Shown: positions 35,412 to 46,800, counted from the first letter of the stretch. The stretch is 64,000 bases of DNA from Codonopsis lanceolata (GCA_013146195.2 CM028379.1:91121401-91185400); one strand, 5' to 3'. Notes: a model not told the origin generated them from the letters alone. Translations and numbers: made by a program.

Positions 35412-35430
35412 TGACGACTCTACTGGGGGC
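35412..35430 (+). other. Primer binding site of element A (tRNA-Arg type, decayed)
   Basis: TGACGACTCTACTGGGGG differs at a few bases from the clean TGGCGACTCTGCTGGGGA at 40131. Tat/Ogre elements are primed by an arginine tRNA, whose 3' end complements this motif. Confidence 0.65.
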
Positions 35431-35475
35431 GTTGTTTTTATTTTATTAATAAAATAGAAATGGAGGGCTAGACTC

Positions 35476-35523
<48 letters not shown>

Positions 35524-36624
35524 TATATCCTTGAAATCTTGCAGCAACTTCATTTTAGTACCGGTGCAAACCGAAAAGATTAAAAAAAAAGAGAAAAGAA
35601 AGCGAGAGTAATATTAGCTTTATTTTTTGTTATATTATTCTTGGTGGATATGTAAATATTTTTTTATTCTGTCATTTTTTATTTTGGGGATTAGGACCAA
35701 ATGTAATTAATAGGAACATATATTTTCCTCATTTTTCTTTCTATTTATTGATCTGAATGGTTGTCACACTCACGCGCCGTCCTTTCAGAGTTTCAAACTA
35801 ATTAGCCGAGAAAATCAATAAATAAACAAAAAAGGCGGGCCAAAATTTATTGCTTTATACCTGCAAAAAGAAAAAAAAACTTTACTACTTTTTTAGATAA
35901 CGCTCACATGCGCACTCATGCAGAAATATTTCGACTATTACCCTTCAACCCGATAAACACGCCCGGATATCCATGATCTCGAAAGAGAGGCTACGGAGAA
36001 CTTAGGCCGAAATTATCACATCATGCGCCCCTTAATGAGGGACCAACTGGGTGAAGGCAACCTAGCCCTGTATCAGTCCATGTTAAAAGCATATATATTA
36101 TTTAGGATACTTCATGGACCGATTGATTTTTATACCTTGAAATTAATGACCAATTCCTGTTGCAAAAATATATGTAAATGAATAAAGATATATGCACAGG
36201 GGCTGATCAATAATTTTAAAGATATTTGTCAGAAACCATTTGAATGGTGGATCCTAGAAAGAGTATAGACCTTTCGCCTGAGATCTGTCCAGTCTTGGGA
36301 AGTCGAAAGTCAGGTGGAATACGAAGGTTATATACTCTGGAGAAAGAATCCATTATTTCAGGAAAAATCCCAGACTGTCAAAACAAAGCATGTGCTTGTC
36401 CGATCAATTTTAGGAAAAACAAATAAAGTTAATTATAAAAGCACACTGAACTTGAATAAAAAATCCTGGAACCTTCCCTCCTGATACTTTCAACCCTGTT
36501 TCTCAGAAACCTGGCTCGAATTTGGAAAGGAAGAGATAGCACTGGCCGTTTGATACGGGATACAAACATAGAAGTCAGGTCAGAGAGTATAAGAATCAGT
36601 TAAGAGGAAACATATTTGGGTAGA
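35431..36624 (+). other. 5' leader of element A
   Basis: Non-coding leader between LTR A and gag. It matches the leader of element B (40150-41060): ATGGAGGGCTAGACTCAT, then TGATCTGAATG and GCACAGGGGCTGA, and TTTGAATGGTGGAT with AGAAAGAGTATA. An (AT)n run stands at 35477-35520. Confidence 0.6.
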
Positions 36625-38353
36625 ATGGCTGCCGAGAATGAACAGACTATTGTGGGTACTGAGACAGGGGCTCCAAGGTAGGGGTGGCAAATCGGTCGTA
36701 CTGGGCTGTTATCGGGCCGGAACGATAACAACACGACACGATAAGCACGAATACGAACAAGACACGATAAGCTTATCGTGTCTAATATTAAAACTCGAAC
36801 ATGACACGATAAAACCACGAAAAGCACGACACGATAGGCACGATAAGTAAAAAAACACGATTTATTTACTTAGGCCCGTTAAGCCCAATAAACATTATAA
36901 AATATATAATTTTTGATTTTTTAATACATATTTTGAAAATTTATCAATATAAATAGCCAAGTAGTTTAAAAGTCATAAATTTTCAAATGATAAAACAATG
37001 AAATAATCATGAAAACAGTTCGAAAGAAGTGAATAACCCCTAGTAAATTTTTTAAAATATATTTTTAAAACATATATATTTTAGTTATCGTGTCTTATCG
37101 TGCCTTACCGTGCTTATCAAGCCAGCTCGATAACAACCTATTTTTTATTGTGCCTTAGCGTGTTGGCCATATAACGACCCGAACTGGATAAGCCCCAACC
37201 CAAACCCTATAATTTCGTGTCGTGTTCGTGTCGGTCAATCATGTCATGCCTCAAATTGTCACCCCTACTCCAAGGTACGCTCCTACTCCGGCTATGCAAC
37301 AATGATTAGACCAAAATTTGGGTCCACATACTGATCACCTAATGGGCCATATAACGAACCTCATTCAAAAACATGAGACCCAATGTAGAAGGAGTCACTT
37401 TTCCAGCAACACCTCATGAAGCATCAACTTCTCATACTCCCCTAAACCCTAACCCCAACCAAACACTAATCCTCCACCAAATTCCAGCATCTCAACCACC
37501 AGTTTTCCACAAAATACTTACTACCAAAAGTTTAACCCTTTCCTACCAAACCAAGCCTACCCTTTCCTAAACACCAATATACCTTAAAATCCAAGTGGCC
37601 TCCCATTTCCCACCACCAATACGCTTCAAAACAGCCCACATATGGACCCCAAAGACTATACCCAACCAGGACAAGTGACGACTTATCCACCATTCAATGA
37701 TTTTGGTCGTCGGGCAGAAACTGCAAATATCCCACCTCCTCAAAATCCTTACCAAATGCTTCAGCAAGTCCCAGGAATAAACCCAGTTTCCGTCAATCCC
37801 ACAAATATATACCATGTCCCAGTACCACCTCCCACGGAAGTAGAAACAAATATTGAGAACCTTAAAGGAATGATGCTCAAGGTTCTAAACATAGGAGAGT
37901 TTTCTACGCGGTCATTGGCGCTACAACCCTCAGCTATGCTACCCTCGAAATTTAAAATGCTTAACATAGAGAAGTTTGATGGGACTAGATGCTCTATCTC
38001 CTACTTAAAATCTTACTCTACTGGTATGCAGTCAAGGGGGGCTAATTTCGAAGCTATGGCTTCCAATTTCCATCTCACCTTAATAAGGGCAGCTAAGCAA
38101 TGGTTAATGCTAGCAGACAATAGGACTATGGGAACTTGTGATCAAATAGCTGAAGAGTTCCAAAAGAGATACAAAGACAACAGTAACTCTGAAAATAAAA
38201 GAGAACTTGAGGCATGCACCCAAAGGGAAAAGGAAATCTATGCAGATTTTGCAAGTAGGTAGAAAAGAAAAATAGCACAAACATTGGACAGGCCCGATCC
38301 AGCTAAATCAGCTAGGATGTTCATAAAAAATTTCCAACCCATTTACCTGTAAC
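36625..38353 (+). pseudogene. Ty3/gypsy gag of element A, interrupted twice
   Basis: Capsid gene of a Tat/Ogre-type element. The ATG at 36625 opens MAAENEQTIVGTETGAP, where a hAT MITE (36679-37267) has jumped in. After it the gag goes on with a Pro/Asn-rich region and then the gag domain: LPSKFKMLNIEKFDGTRC, IRAAKQWLM and CDQIAEEFQKRYKDN, with EKEIYADFASR at the end of the open part (38262). A TAG stands where these proteins have Trp. The frame continues with KSARMFIKNFQPIYL and is cut at 38353 by LTR B. Other stops lie at 37309 and 37410. Protease and pol are absent. Confidence 0.8.
36679..37267. mobile_element. hAT-type MITE inside gag, 589 bp, perfect 8-bp target duplication
   Basis: Ends TAGGGGTGGCAA and TTGTCACCCCTA (11 of 12 paired) between two CTCCAAGG copies (36671-36678 and 37268-37275). 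Inside it is rich in ACACGATAA and TTATCGTG repeats, which pair between the two halves. Deleting it and one target copy rejoins the gag codons around APR and YAPTP. It is almost the same length as the MITE at 26751 but has different inner sequence. Confidence 0.92.
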
Positions 38354-40129
38354 TGTAGACACCCCAATTTCATACCCCTGGTATGTAACATGACATGAAA
38401 TATCAAGACCTGTTAAAACTTAACAAATGTCAAGTTACAGGGTTTAAAAATGCAAAAGGAAAAGCATGATGCGTAAAACAGTGAAATGCAGGGAGCCAAA
38501 GTGTCAAAAATCAACCTAAAAAGAGGCCCAGCGCCACCCACACCCATAGCAGGCGCGGCACCCAGAGCCATTATGGGTGGCGCCCAATAGTGTTTATGCA
38601 CTCTCCAGTTTGACATTTTGTACAATCTCTCAAACGCCCGGTACAAGCTGATGAAGCACAAAGAAGAAAATTTAATGATGACGGAGTCCCTTCCTCATCA
38701 TATAAATAGAGGCCTTCGGTAGTGAGAATTCACAGACGAGAGACCTCTCACTCACGAGACAGAACACACACACACTTCATACACCGCTTTCAAAGTACGC
38801 AGTAAGCGATCGTCTTGAGAAAGAGAGTTCCCTTCCTCCAAAAAACCTCGAAGCTCTGTCAAATCTCCTCCAAACTCAAATCCAGCCGGTCAAAGTGAAC
38901 CTTAGCCTCCTAGTTAGGATTCCACCCTATTTCCCGGGTCCAAAAATTCCGCTACTCGCCTCGAATCCGAGGCCAAATCCGTCGCAGCGGTTGCTGCCGA
39001 TTTCCGCCCGACAAGCAAACAACAGGAAAAAAAAAACAAGCAGTTGCTCCGCCCGTTTCTCGGTGCCAGAAAGCAACTTTCGAAAGCAGTTACTCTGCCC
39101 GAATCTCCACAACAAAAATGACTCCCTCTCCCGGAAGGACAAAGCGAGCACAGCCCACGTTCTTAAAGGTAAGCCTTTAAGTGGTTTTATAAAAACTGCT
39201 ATTTTCAGCCGGCCCGATGTAAAAATATAAACAATTATGCTGCCCGGATTTCTATAGAAAATAGCACTAAAAAGAGCAATTATTATGGTCAAATATTTAT
39301 AGATATATTTGTAATTTCTGAAAGGAAGCAGCTGCAAGTCTGTAATAATGTAGATACGAATATATCTGTTCAAATGCTTTATTTCATTTGCTAAATAAAT
39401 ATAATAAAAACATATTTTAGCCAAAAACTATTTTTGAGACCGAAATGGCGAGTTGGGTGCCTAACACCTTCTTACCTCGTAACTTAGCCTCCGAACCCCT
39501 TTTACAAACTCTGGCTATTTTTTGTTTTTCTTTATTTCTCCTTAAAATAAAGATGACGACTCTGTTACAACATTTTGGATCACAGTGAGGCCCACAACAT
39601 CCTTTTTTTTGCACTTTTTCGTTTTTCCCTAAACAAGGGAAGATGAGAATGAAAAAGGTGATGCATTTTCTGTATTCTGTTTTCCCCTAAATAAGGGAGA
39701 ATGAGATACAGAGAAATGCAAAGCACGCATAGTGACCCAGAATGAATCTAAGTCCACAGTGAGGCAGGGCGTGTTCCCACACGTCTTCGCAACATCCTTT
39801 TTTTTTTTTTTTTGCACTTTTCCTTTTTCTCCTAAACAAGGGAAGATGAGAATAAAAAGAGTGATGGTTTTCTTTATCTTGTTTTCCCCTAAACAATGGA
39901 GGATGAGATACGGAAAAAATCCAAAGCACTCATAGTGGACTAAAGCACACTCAGTGATCGGGGCGTATTCAACGCGCTTTTTTGACAACACTCTTTTTGC
40001 ATTTTTAATTTCATCTTTCCCTAAACAAGGGAGAACAGAATGAAAAGAGTGATGTCTTCCTCGAGCTGTGTGTTCCCCTAAAAAAGGGAGTGCGCGTTCC
40101 AGGAAAATCTCATCCCGGGGCACCCACAA
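38354..40129 (+). repeat. Tat/Ogre-type LTR B (1776 bp)
   Basis: Starts TGTAGACACCCCAATTTC and ends CACCCACA. A TATAAATAGAGGCC promoter stands at 38701. There is no purine tract before it; it lies directly in gag codons of element A, so it is the 5' LTR of a second insertion rather than the 3' LTR of element A. The U5 part (39545-40115) holds three related blocks, each with TTTGCACTTTT and CCCTAAACAAGGGA hairpins, and a primer-site-like TGACGACTCTG at 39553. Confidence 0.8.
39600..40110 (+). repeat. Tandem hairpin blocks in U5 of LTR B
   Basis: Blocks of about 210 bases, each with two hairpins of the type CCCTAAACAAGGG (stem CCCT/AGGG), separated by GATGAGAATGAAAAG. The same design is in LTR C (55125-55530), but the blocks there have diverged. 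Confidence 0.75.
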
Positions 40130-40130
40130 T

Positions 40131-40148
40131 GGCGACTCTGCTGGGGAC
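40131..40148 (+). other. Primer binding site of element B (tRNA-Arg type)
   Basis: TGGCGACTCTGCTGGGGA, one base after the LTR end, is the known Tat/Ogre type of primer site, complementary to the 3' end of an arginine tRNA. Confidence 0.8.
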
Positions 40149-41060
40149 GTCGTTTTTATTTTAAATAAAAATGGAGGGCTAGACTCATTTTCATAAAAAA
40201 AAAAAAGAGAAAAAACTAGTTTTATTTAGTTTCTAGCTAAAATATGCTTATTATATTTCTTTGGCATTTTAAATATCACATTTTTTATATATCTATATAT
40301 ATATTTGTGCATAACCGTTCACTTGCAGCAGTTTCGTTCCGGGTACCGTGACAAGTATATAAAAAAACAACAATAAAAAAAAGATTTCCGGGCAGTATAA
40401 CAAAAGGGCTGGGGCTTTATTTTATTATTACCTATTTCTGCTTTATATTATTATTCTGCTTGCAAAATATGTAAATATTATTTCATTCTGTCATTTTATT
40501 TTGGGTATTAGGACCAATATGTAATTAATAGGAATAGATAGATTCCCCACTTTTCTTTATATTTCTTGATCTGAATGTGGTTGCTTGCTCACGTTCAAAC
40601 TAAATAAGCTGAGAAAATCCACAAAGAACAGCAAGATAGACCATATCTATTTTATTTATTGCTTTATATTTGAAAAAAAAAACATTTTACTGCTTTCTAG
40701 ATACCGCACACACACGCACGCACGTAGAAATATTCTGAACTGCTACCCTACACCATGGCTATCCTACCACCTACATCAGTCCAACGTTAAATTGCATATA
40801 GTTTCTCAGGACACTTTATGGATTGATCGGTTTTTATATCTTTGAATTATTGACCAGTCCCTGTGCAAAAACGTAAAAAAAGGAAAGAAAAAAAACTAGA
40901 AAAAAAGGAGGAAAAAAAGAGATATGAATAAAATATGCACAGGGGCTGACCAATGATTTTCTGATATTCGACCTAGACCACTTTGAATGGTGGATTCCAG
41001 AAAGAGTATATGACTTTCGCTTGAGATTAGTTTGATTTTGGGGAGTCTAAAGGCAGGTGA
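40149..41060 (+). other. 5' leader of element B, truncated
   Basis: Same leader as after LTR A, up to TTTGGGGAGTCTAAAGGCAGGTG. After 41060 it is replaced by the tandem array below, so gag and everything downstream are missing. Confidence 0.6.
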
Positions 41061-41079
41061 TATCAAATCTTTTATAAAA

Positions 41080-43030
41080 AAAACTTTTAATATATACATC
41101 ACTCTCTAACCAATGTGGAATACATCACATTATTTGGTAATAGTAGTAGAAGTTTTTTATCTAAAAAAATTTAAAACCAATATCTCTTTCAATATAATGA
41201 GATACATCTCTTATCTTCTTTTTTATTGATGATAAAAGTAGAAGTTTTTTTATTTAAAGACTTTTAAAATTAACATCACTTTTTAACCAATATAAAATTT
41301 ATATCTTTTATTGGTAATAATAGTAAATTAAAACCAACATCAATTTATAACAAATGTGTGATATATATTTTCTATTGCTAATAATAGTAAAAGTCTTTTA
41401 TATAATCTAAAATAATTAAAAATCAACATTATTTTTTAACCAATGTGATATATACATATTCTATTGGTAATAATGGTAGAAGTCTTTTATCAAATGACTT
41501 TGAAAACTAACATCACTTTCCAACCAATGTATGATACATCTCTTCAATTGATAATTAATAATATAATTTTTAAAACAAACATCAATTTCTAACCAGTGTG
41601 AGATACATCTCTTCTATTGGTAATTCTAGTAGAATATTTTGGGCCTGTTTGATTTAGCTTATTGATATGTGCTGATGACTTATTACTTATGACTGATGAC
41701 TTATTACTTATGATTTATGACTGATGACTAATAACTGCTGATGTTTGATTAAGCTTTTTAAAAGTGCTGATTAGCTTTCATAAGTTAGTATGTCTCTTTG
41801 ATTAATAAGTTGAAATAGTGATGAAATCAAATATAAATACTAAAATAGCATCATCACAAAATGTGATTTACATTATTATTATTAATATTAATATTAATTT
41901 TAATCGTATTATTATCATTATTATTTATTTTATTTATTAGTATTATTATTATCACCTTTTTATTATTTTATTAATATTAATATAAATTTTATCACTATTA
42001 TTAAGTATTACTATTATTATTATCATTATTATTGCCTTTATTATTTATTTTTTTATTAACATTAATATTACTTTTATTATTATTATTACTTATTAATTTT
42101 AGTATTTATTTTATTATATTAATAATAATATTTATTTTATTTATATTATTATTATTGATTGAATTATTATTATTATATTGAAATTAATATTGATGTTACT
42201 ATTATTATTATGATTATTTTTACTATATTATTATTAATATTACTTATTATTATTATTATTATTATTATTAGCATTATTAATAATTATTATTATTACAATT
42301 ATATTTATCATTATTAATACTATTTTTATTATTTTTATTATTATTATAACTATTATCATTATTATATTATTATTTATTAATATTATTATAATTCCTTTTA
42401 TTATTATTATTTATTATTATAATAATAATTACTATTATTATTACTTTTTGTTTTTATTACTATTATTAAGAAGGGCAATCTTGGAATATATAAAATTTCA
42501 ATAAAAAAGAGGACTCACATGTTTTTAAAAAGTAAAATTAAGCACTAGGCTTAGTGCGTACAGCTTATTTCCTTACATGTGCTTTAAGTGGCTTGTACAC
42601 GACTTATGACTTATCTTACCATAAGTGAAATCAAACGCTTAAAAAACAACTTATAGTAAGTCATAAGTCATAAGCACTTCCAGATAAGTCAAATCAAACA
42701 TGCCCTTTGTAACAAATGTGAGATACATCTCTTGTAAAAGTGAAAGTCTTTAGTCTAAAAACTTTAAATCTAACATTTTCTTTTTAAATAATGTATTATA
42801 CATCTCTTTTATTGGTAATAATATAAAATAATTTAAATCAATATCATTTTCAAACCAATGTGAGATATACATCTTCTATTGATAATAATGATAAAAGTCT
42901 TTTATCAAATAACTTTGAAAACCAACATCACTTTCCAAACAATGTATGATACATCTCTTCTATTGATACTTGATAATAGTATTTTTAAAACAAACATCAA
43001 TTTCTAACCAATGTGAGATATATATATTCT
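41080..43030. repeat. Old tandem array, CCAATGTGAGATACATCTCTTCTATTGGTAAT type
   Basis: About 12 diverged units of 70-95 bases, each with ACCAATGTGnGATACATCTC, then TATTGGTAATAATAG and AGAAGTCTTTTAT. It is split by the MITE at 41641-42705. No coding function. Confidence 0.7.
41641..42705. mobile_element. 1065-bp foldback MITE with (ATT)n core, inside the array
   Basis: Long imperfect terminal inverted repeats: GGGCCTGTTTGATTTAGC at the left and GACTTATC... to AAATCAAACATGCCC at the right, with CTTATGACTTATGACT motifs in both arms (over 45 bp). The flanking 3 bases are TTT on both sides, which would suit a PIF/Tourist-like duplication but is weak evidence. The middle (41870-42465) is a degenerate ATT/TTA microsatellite. 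Confidence 0.7.
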
Positions 43031-43133
43031 ATTGTTGAAAAATAAGTGTTTTTAGTGAAAGAAATTGAGTAACTTGAGATACGAATTTCTTTACGTGTCA
43101 TTTGTTTGTTAACGAAAGTAATTGCACAAATGT

Positions 43134-43620
43134 CACTACTAGAAAGCGCGCCTTGAGAAACGAAATTATCAGCGACGGAAATCGAGTATCAGCGACGGAA
43201 TTGAATTGAAAATGTCTTCAGTGACAGAATTTCTCAGCGACGGAAATTTTGTTGCTAAAGGTCACCTTTAGCGACGGAAAATTCCGTTGCTGAAAATAAA
43301 TTGAAATTAAATTCTGAAATTTTTAGCGACAGAAAATTCCGTTGCTAAATGTGACCTTTAGCGACGGAAAATTCCGTTGCTGGAATTAAATATATATTAA
43401 ATTCTGAAATATTTAGCGACGGAAAATTCCGTTGCTAAAGGTGACCTTTAGCGATGAAAAATTATGTTGCTGGAATTAAATATAAATTAAATTCTGAAAT
43501 ATTTAGCGACGGAAAATTCCGTTGTTAAAGGTGACATTTAGCAACATAAAATTCTGTTGCTGGAATTAAATATAAATTAAATTCTGAAATATTTAGCAAC
43601 AGAATTTTGAAATTATATAT
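43134..43620 (+). mobile_element. CACTA (En/Spm) terminus with subterminal repeats
   Basis: Starts CACTACTAGAAAGCGCGCC, the CACTA terminus. It is followed by at least ten copies of AGCGACGGAAAATTCCGTTGCT in alternating orientation, the short inverted subterminal repeats to which CACTA transposases bind. No opposite TAGTG end or transposase is visible; it may lie in the array or gap to the right. Confidence 0.8.
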
Positions 43621-43769
43621 ATATATATATATATACATAGGAAATATTATAATCATTTTTATGAATTATATTTTATTATTAAATTAATATTTGAAACGTT
43701 AATTTAATAATATAATATCAATAATTAAAATGATTAGTATCAATATAATTACAAAAATTAAAATATTCA
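43621..43769. other. AT-rich stretch with (TA)n
   Basis: Contains (TA)n at 43616-43634 and AT-rich sequence with no signal. Confidence 0.5.
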
Positions 43770-45360
43770 CATTACAACTTAACTTAACTTATCTTAACTT
43801 AACTTAACTTATCTTAACTTAACAACTTAGCGTAGCGTAACTTAACTTAGCGTAAAGCGTGCAGCAATTTAACGTGGCTTAACTTTAACATAGCGTAACG
43901 TGGCAACAGCTTAACTTGGCAGCTTAATTTAATTTGGCAATTTAACAACATCTTAGCAACTTATCTTAGCGTGGCGTGGCATGGCAACTTAATAACGCGT
44001 GGCTTAAAGTAGCGTGGCTTAGCGTTAGCGTAGCGTGGCAACTTAGCGTGATGTAGCGTGGCAGCCCAGCAACTGGCGTGGCGTGAAGCAACCGGCTTAG
44101 CAACAGCAACTTAGCAGCAATTTAGCTTAACAACAACAACGTGGCGCAACTTAATTTAATAACGTAACAACTTAGCAATTTAACGTAATGTAACTTAACT
44201 TAACGTAACGTAACTTAACGTAAGTTAACATGAAAACACGCTACGCCTATTTGTGAAATGCTATAATGGAGTACGGTGGACTAATATAACATGAAAACAC
44301 GCTACGCCTATTGGCGAAATGTTATAATAGATACGATGAACCATTTATAATGAATTGCGATGGACCATTATAACATGAAAACACGATCGCCTATTGGCGA
44401 AATAGTATAATGAACTACGATAGACTATTATAACATGAAAACATGCTACGCCTATTGGCGAAATGTTATAATGAGAGTGATGGACCATTATAACATGAAA
44501 ACCGCTTCGCTATTGACGAAATGTTATAACTTAGCGTAGCAATAGCGTAGCGTAATATATCAATGGCGTAACATAGCGTAATGTAACATAACATAACATA
44601 ACGTAACTTAACATAACGTAACTTAGCATAGCGTAGCGTAGTTAACAACTTAGCGTAATGTAGCGTGGCGTAGCGAGCGTGACTTAGCGTAATGGTAGTA
44701 ACGCGTGGCAACTTATGTAACTTATAGCGTGGCAACTTAATGTCGGCGGCGTGACTTAGCGTAACTTAATGTAGCGTAACGTAACAACTTAATGACAATG
44801 TAGCGTAACGAAGTTAGCAACTAACGTAGCGTGCGTAGCGTAACGTAACGTCGCGCAACTTAATGTAATGGCTAGCGTAGCGTGGCTTAGCAACTTAGCG
44901 TGGCTTAAGCAACTTAGCGTAACGTAACTTAGCAACTAACACGTTCGCCTATTAGCGAAATATTATAATGGACTACGATGGGCCATTATAACATGAAAAC
45001 ACTACATATTGGCGAAATGGTATAATGGAGTGCGATGGACCATTATAACATAAAAACAAATACGCCTATTGGCGAAATGTTATAATGGACTACGATGGAC
45101 CATTATAACATGAAAACTACCTTAACGTAGCATAGCGTAATGTAACTTAGCGAATAGCGTAGCGTAATGTAACTTAACGTAATGTAATGTAGCGTAACCG
45201 CGTAACAACTTAACGTAGCGTAACGTGCGTAAGCAACTATGTAACTTAGCGTAGCGTAAGTTAGCAACTTAACGTAACATAGTAACATAACTAAGCGTAG
45301 CGTAACAACTTAACGTAATGTAGCGTAGCGTAGCTTAATAGCGTAATGGCAACTTACATG
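43770..45360. repeat. Degenerate CG-bearing array of GCGTA/ACGTA/ACTTA words with a 61-base satellite
   Basis: Almost the whole stretch is built from short words (TTAACT, GCGTAGC, ACGTAAC, CAACTTA, GTGGC). Two blocks (44230-44530 and 44937-45118) instead hold tandem units of about 60 bases reading ACATGAAAACACGCTACGCC, TATTGGCGAAATGTTATAATG and GACTACGATGGACCATTATA. The satellite units share GCTACGC with the simple words, so the latter may be collapsed or slipped derivatives. It follows the CACTA end and ends at the assembly gap. No gene; the Tyr/Leu/Ser-rich frames are translations of the repeat. Confidence 0.85.
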
Positions 45361-45402
45361 AATATGCCATTCTCCCGAGGTGATGTTGTATAGAATGATG
45401 AG

Positions 45403-45502
45403 NNNNNNNNNNNNNNNNNNNNNNNNNNNNNNNNNNNNNNNNNNNNNNNNNNNNNNNNNNNNNNNNNNNNNNNNNNNNNNNNNNNNNNNNNNNNNNNNNN
45501 NN
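45403..45502. other. Assembly gap (100 N)
   Basis: Exactly 100 unknown bases between the low-complexity array and the integrase of copy 2. Confidence 0.99.
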
Positions 45503-46310
45503 TCCCGTACCGCCGACATTTCACGGCTCGGGTAGGTTCTCTTCCTACAAGGTCCTAAACGCCTCGAAAGGTGTCCGATTTATTCTGCCAATATCATATA
45601 CCGCTACTGGTACCTTTCGAGATCATCTCCGCCAACGGCTCTCATTTTGAAGTGGGACGTGAACTGGCTCGGCTGACGAAGTTCAAAATCCAAAGACACA
45701 AATCCTCCCCCTACCGCCACAAGTCATCGGTGCCGCTTGAAGCAGCCAACAAAACCTCGAGAACATCATCGTAAAAATGGCCGATACAGAAGAGATCGCC
45801 GTAGGGCCTGCCACTAGCCCCTCCGCCAGACGTCAGTCCGCACACCCACTGTGGCTACCCCTTATTCTCGCATACGGCATGGAAGCGAGACTACCAATGG
45901 TGGAAATTCCATCATTGAGAGTAATGATGGAAGTCGATATATTAAATTGATCGGGTCAAAGGGCTGCATGGAAGAACTAGCCCTAATTGATGAAACGCCT
46001 GTCACCTTTGGAGCATACCCGCATATCAAAATATCGCCCGAAGCCAACAAAAAGTCAAAGGCAGTGATATCCAAGTTGGAACCTTGTGCCGAGAAAAACC
46101 CCTAGTTATGTTGATCTTGGGGAAAATGGAAGTCTCCTGGATGAGGCAGGTACATTGTTAAGGAGATCCGTCGGGAGGTGTCGTGCTTCTCACGAACCAG
46201 GACGGAGAAGACCTTGTCCAGCCTTTCAACCTCGACAAGCTCAAAAGGTACTACGCCTGAGCCATCCTATCCAACTAATGCTTCTCTCTCCAGCCCGCTA
46301 AATTGAAAGA
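45503..46310 (+). pseudogene. Tat/Ogre-type integrase core and C-terminus, copy 2 (inactive)
   Basis: Starts mid-core after the gap: SSYKVLNASKGVRFI, then PFEIISANGSHFE. Here Ala replaces the second catalytic Asp (usually SDNGSHF). TKFKIQRHKSSPYR and EAANK follow; the Glu is the third catalytic residue. After frameshifts come the EIPSLRVMMEVDI stretch (about 45900) and LRKTPSYVDLGENG with DKLKRYYA near 46240, the C-terminal domain. The D-to-A change, several frameshifts and the missing first Asp make it non-functional. Protease and reverse transcriptase would lie to the left, where the gap and unrelated repeats are. Confidence 0.85.
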
Positions 46311-46339
46311 AAAAAGGCGGCCTAGGCAAAAGTTAGGGC

Positions 46340-46416
<77 letters not shown>

Positions 46417-46800
46417 GATGGAAAAAAAATAAGAGGCTAAATTAGGATCGAAAACCGAGAAAGGGGGCGGCCTAGGCAAGAAATTAAACAAAAAAATTGA
46501 TGAAAAAAAATGAAAAAAAAATATATAAATAAATAATAAATAAAATATATAAATAAAAAGGAGAGGGAAAGACATTATTTGAAGCCCTCGGCGCTACCTC
46601 CGGTCTTGACGCATCGAGGCTCGTGACAGAAGAAAAACCACGACAAAGCAGCTCATATTAAAACACTAAAATATAATTTTACAGGTCCTAAGGTGCAACT
46701 TAGGAATGCTTATTAAGACATCTATATTATACATTATTTGCATAGTACATATCTATATCTGCCCTATACCCCTTTGTTTCCCAGAGACAATTCCTTTTCT
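46311..46800. repeat. TA microsatellite and A-rich spacer, copy 2
   Basis: Contains an (AT)n run (46344-46413) between two copies of CGGCCTAGGCAA, then an A-rich stretch. Same layout as 488-860. Confidence 0.7.

Noticed and set aside
38927..39424. 165-residue minus-strand ORF
   Set aside because: Lies antisense in LTR B with no homologue pattern in LTRs A or C.
42240..42265. (ATT)n region as centromeric or origin-like sequence
   Set aside because: It is the inner part of a MITE with clear inverted ends.
44466..45288. Tyr/Leu/Thr-rich ORFs
   Set aside because: Translations of the low-complexity array.
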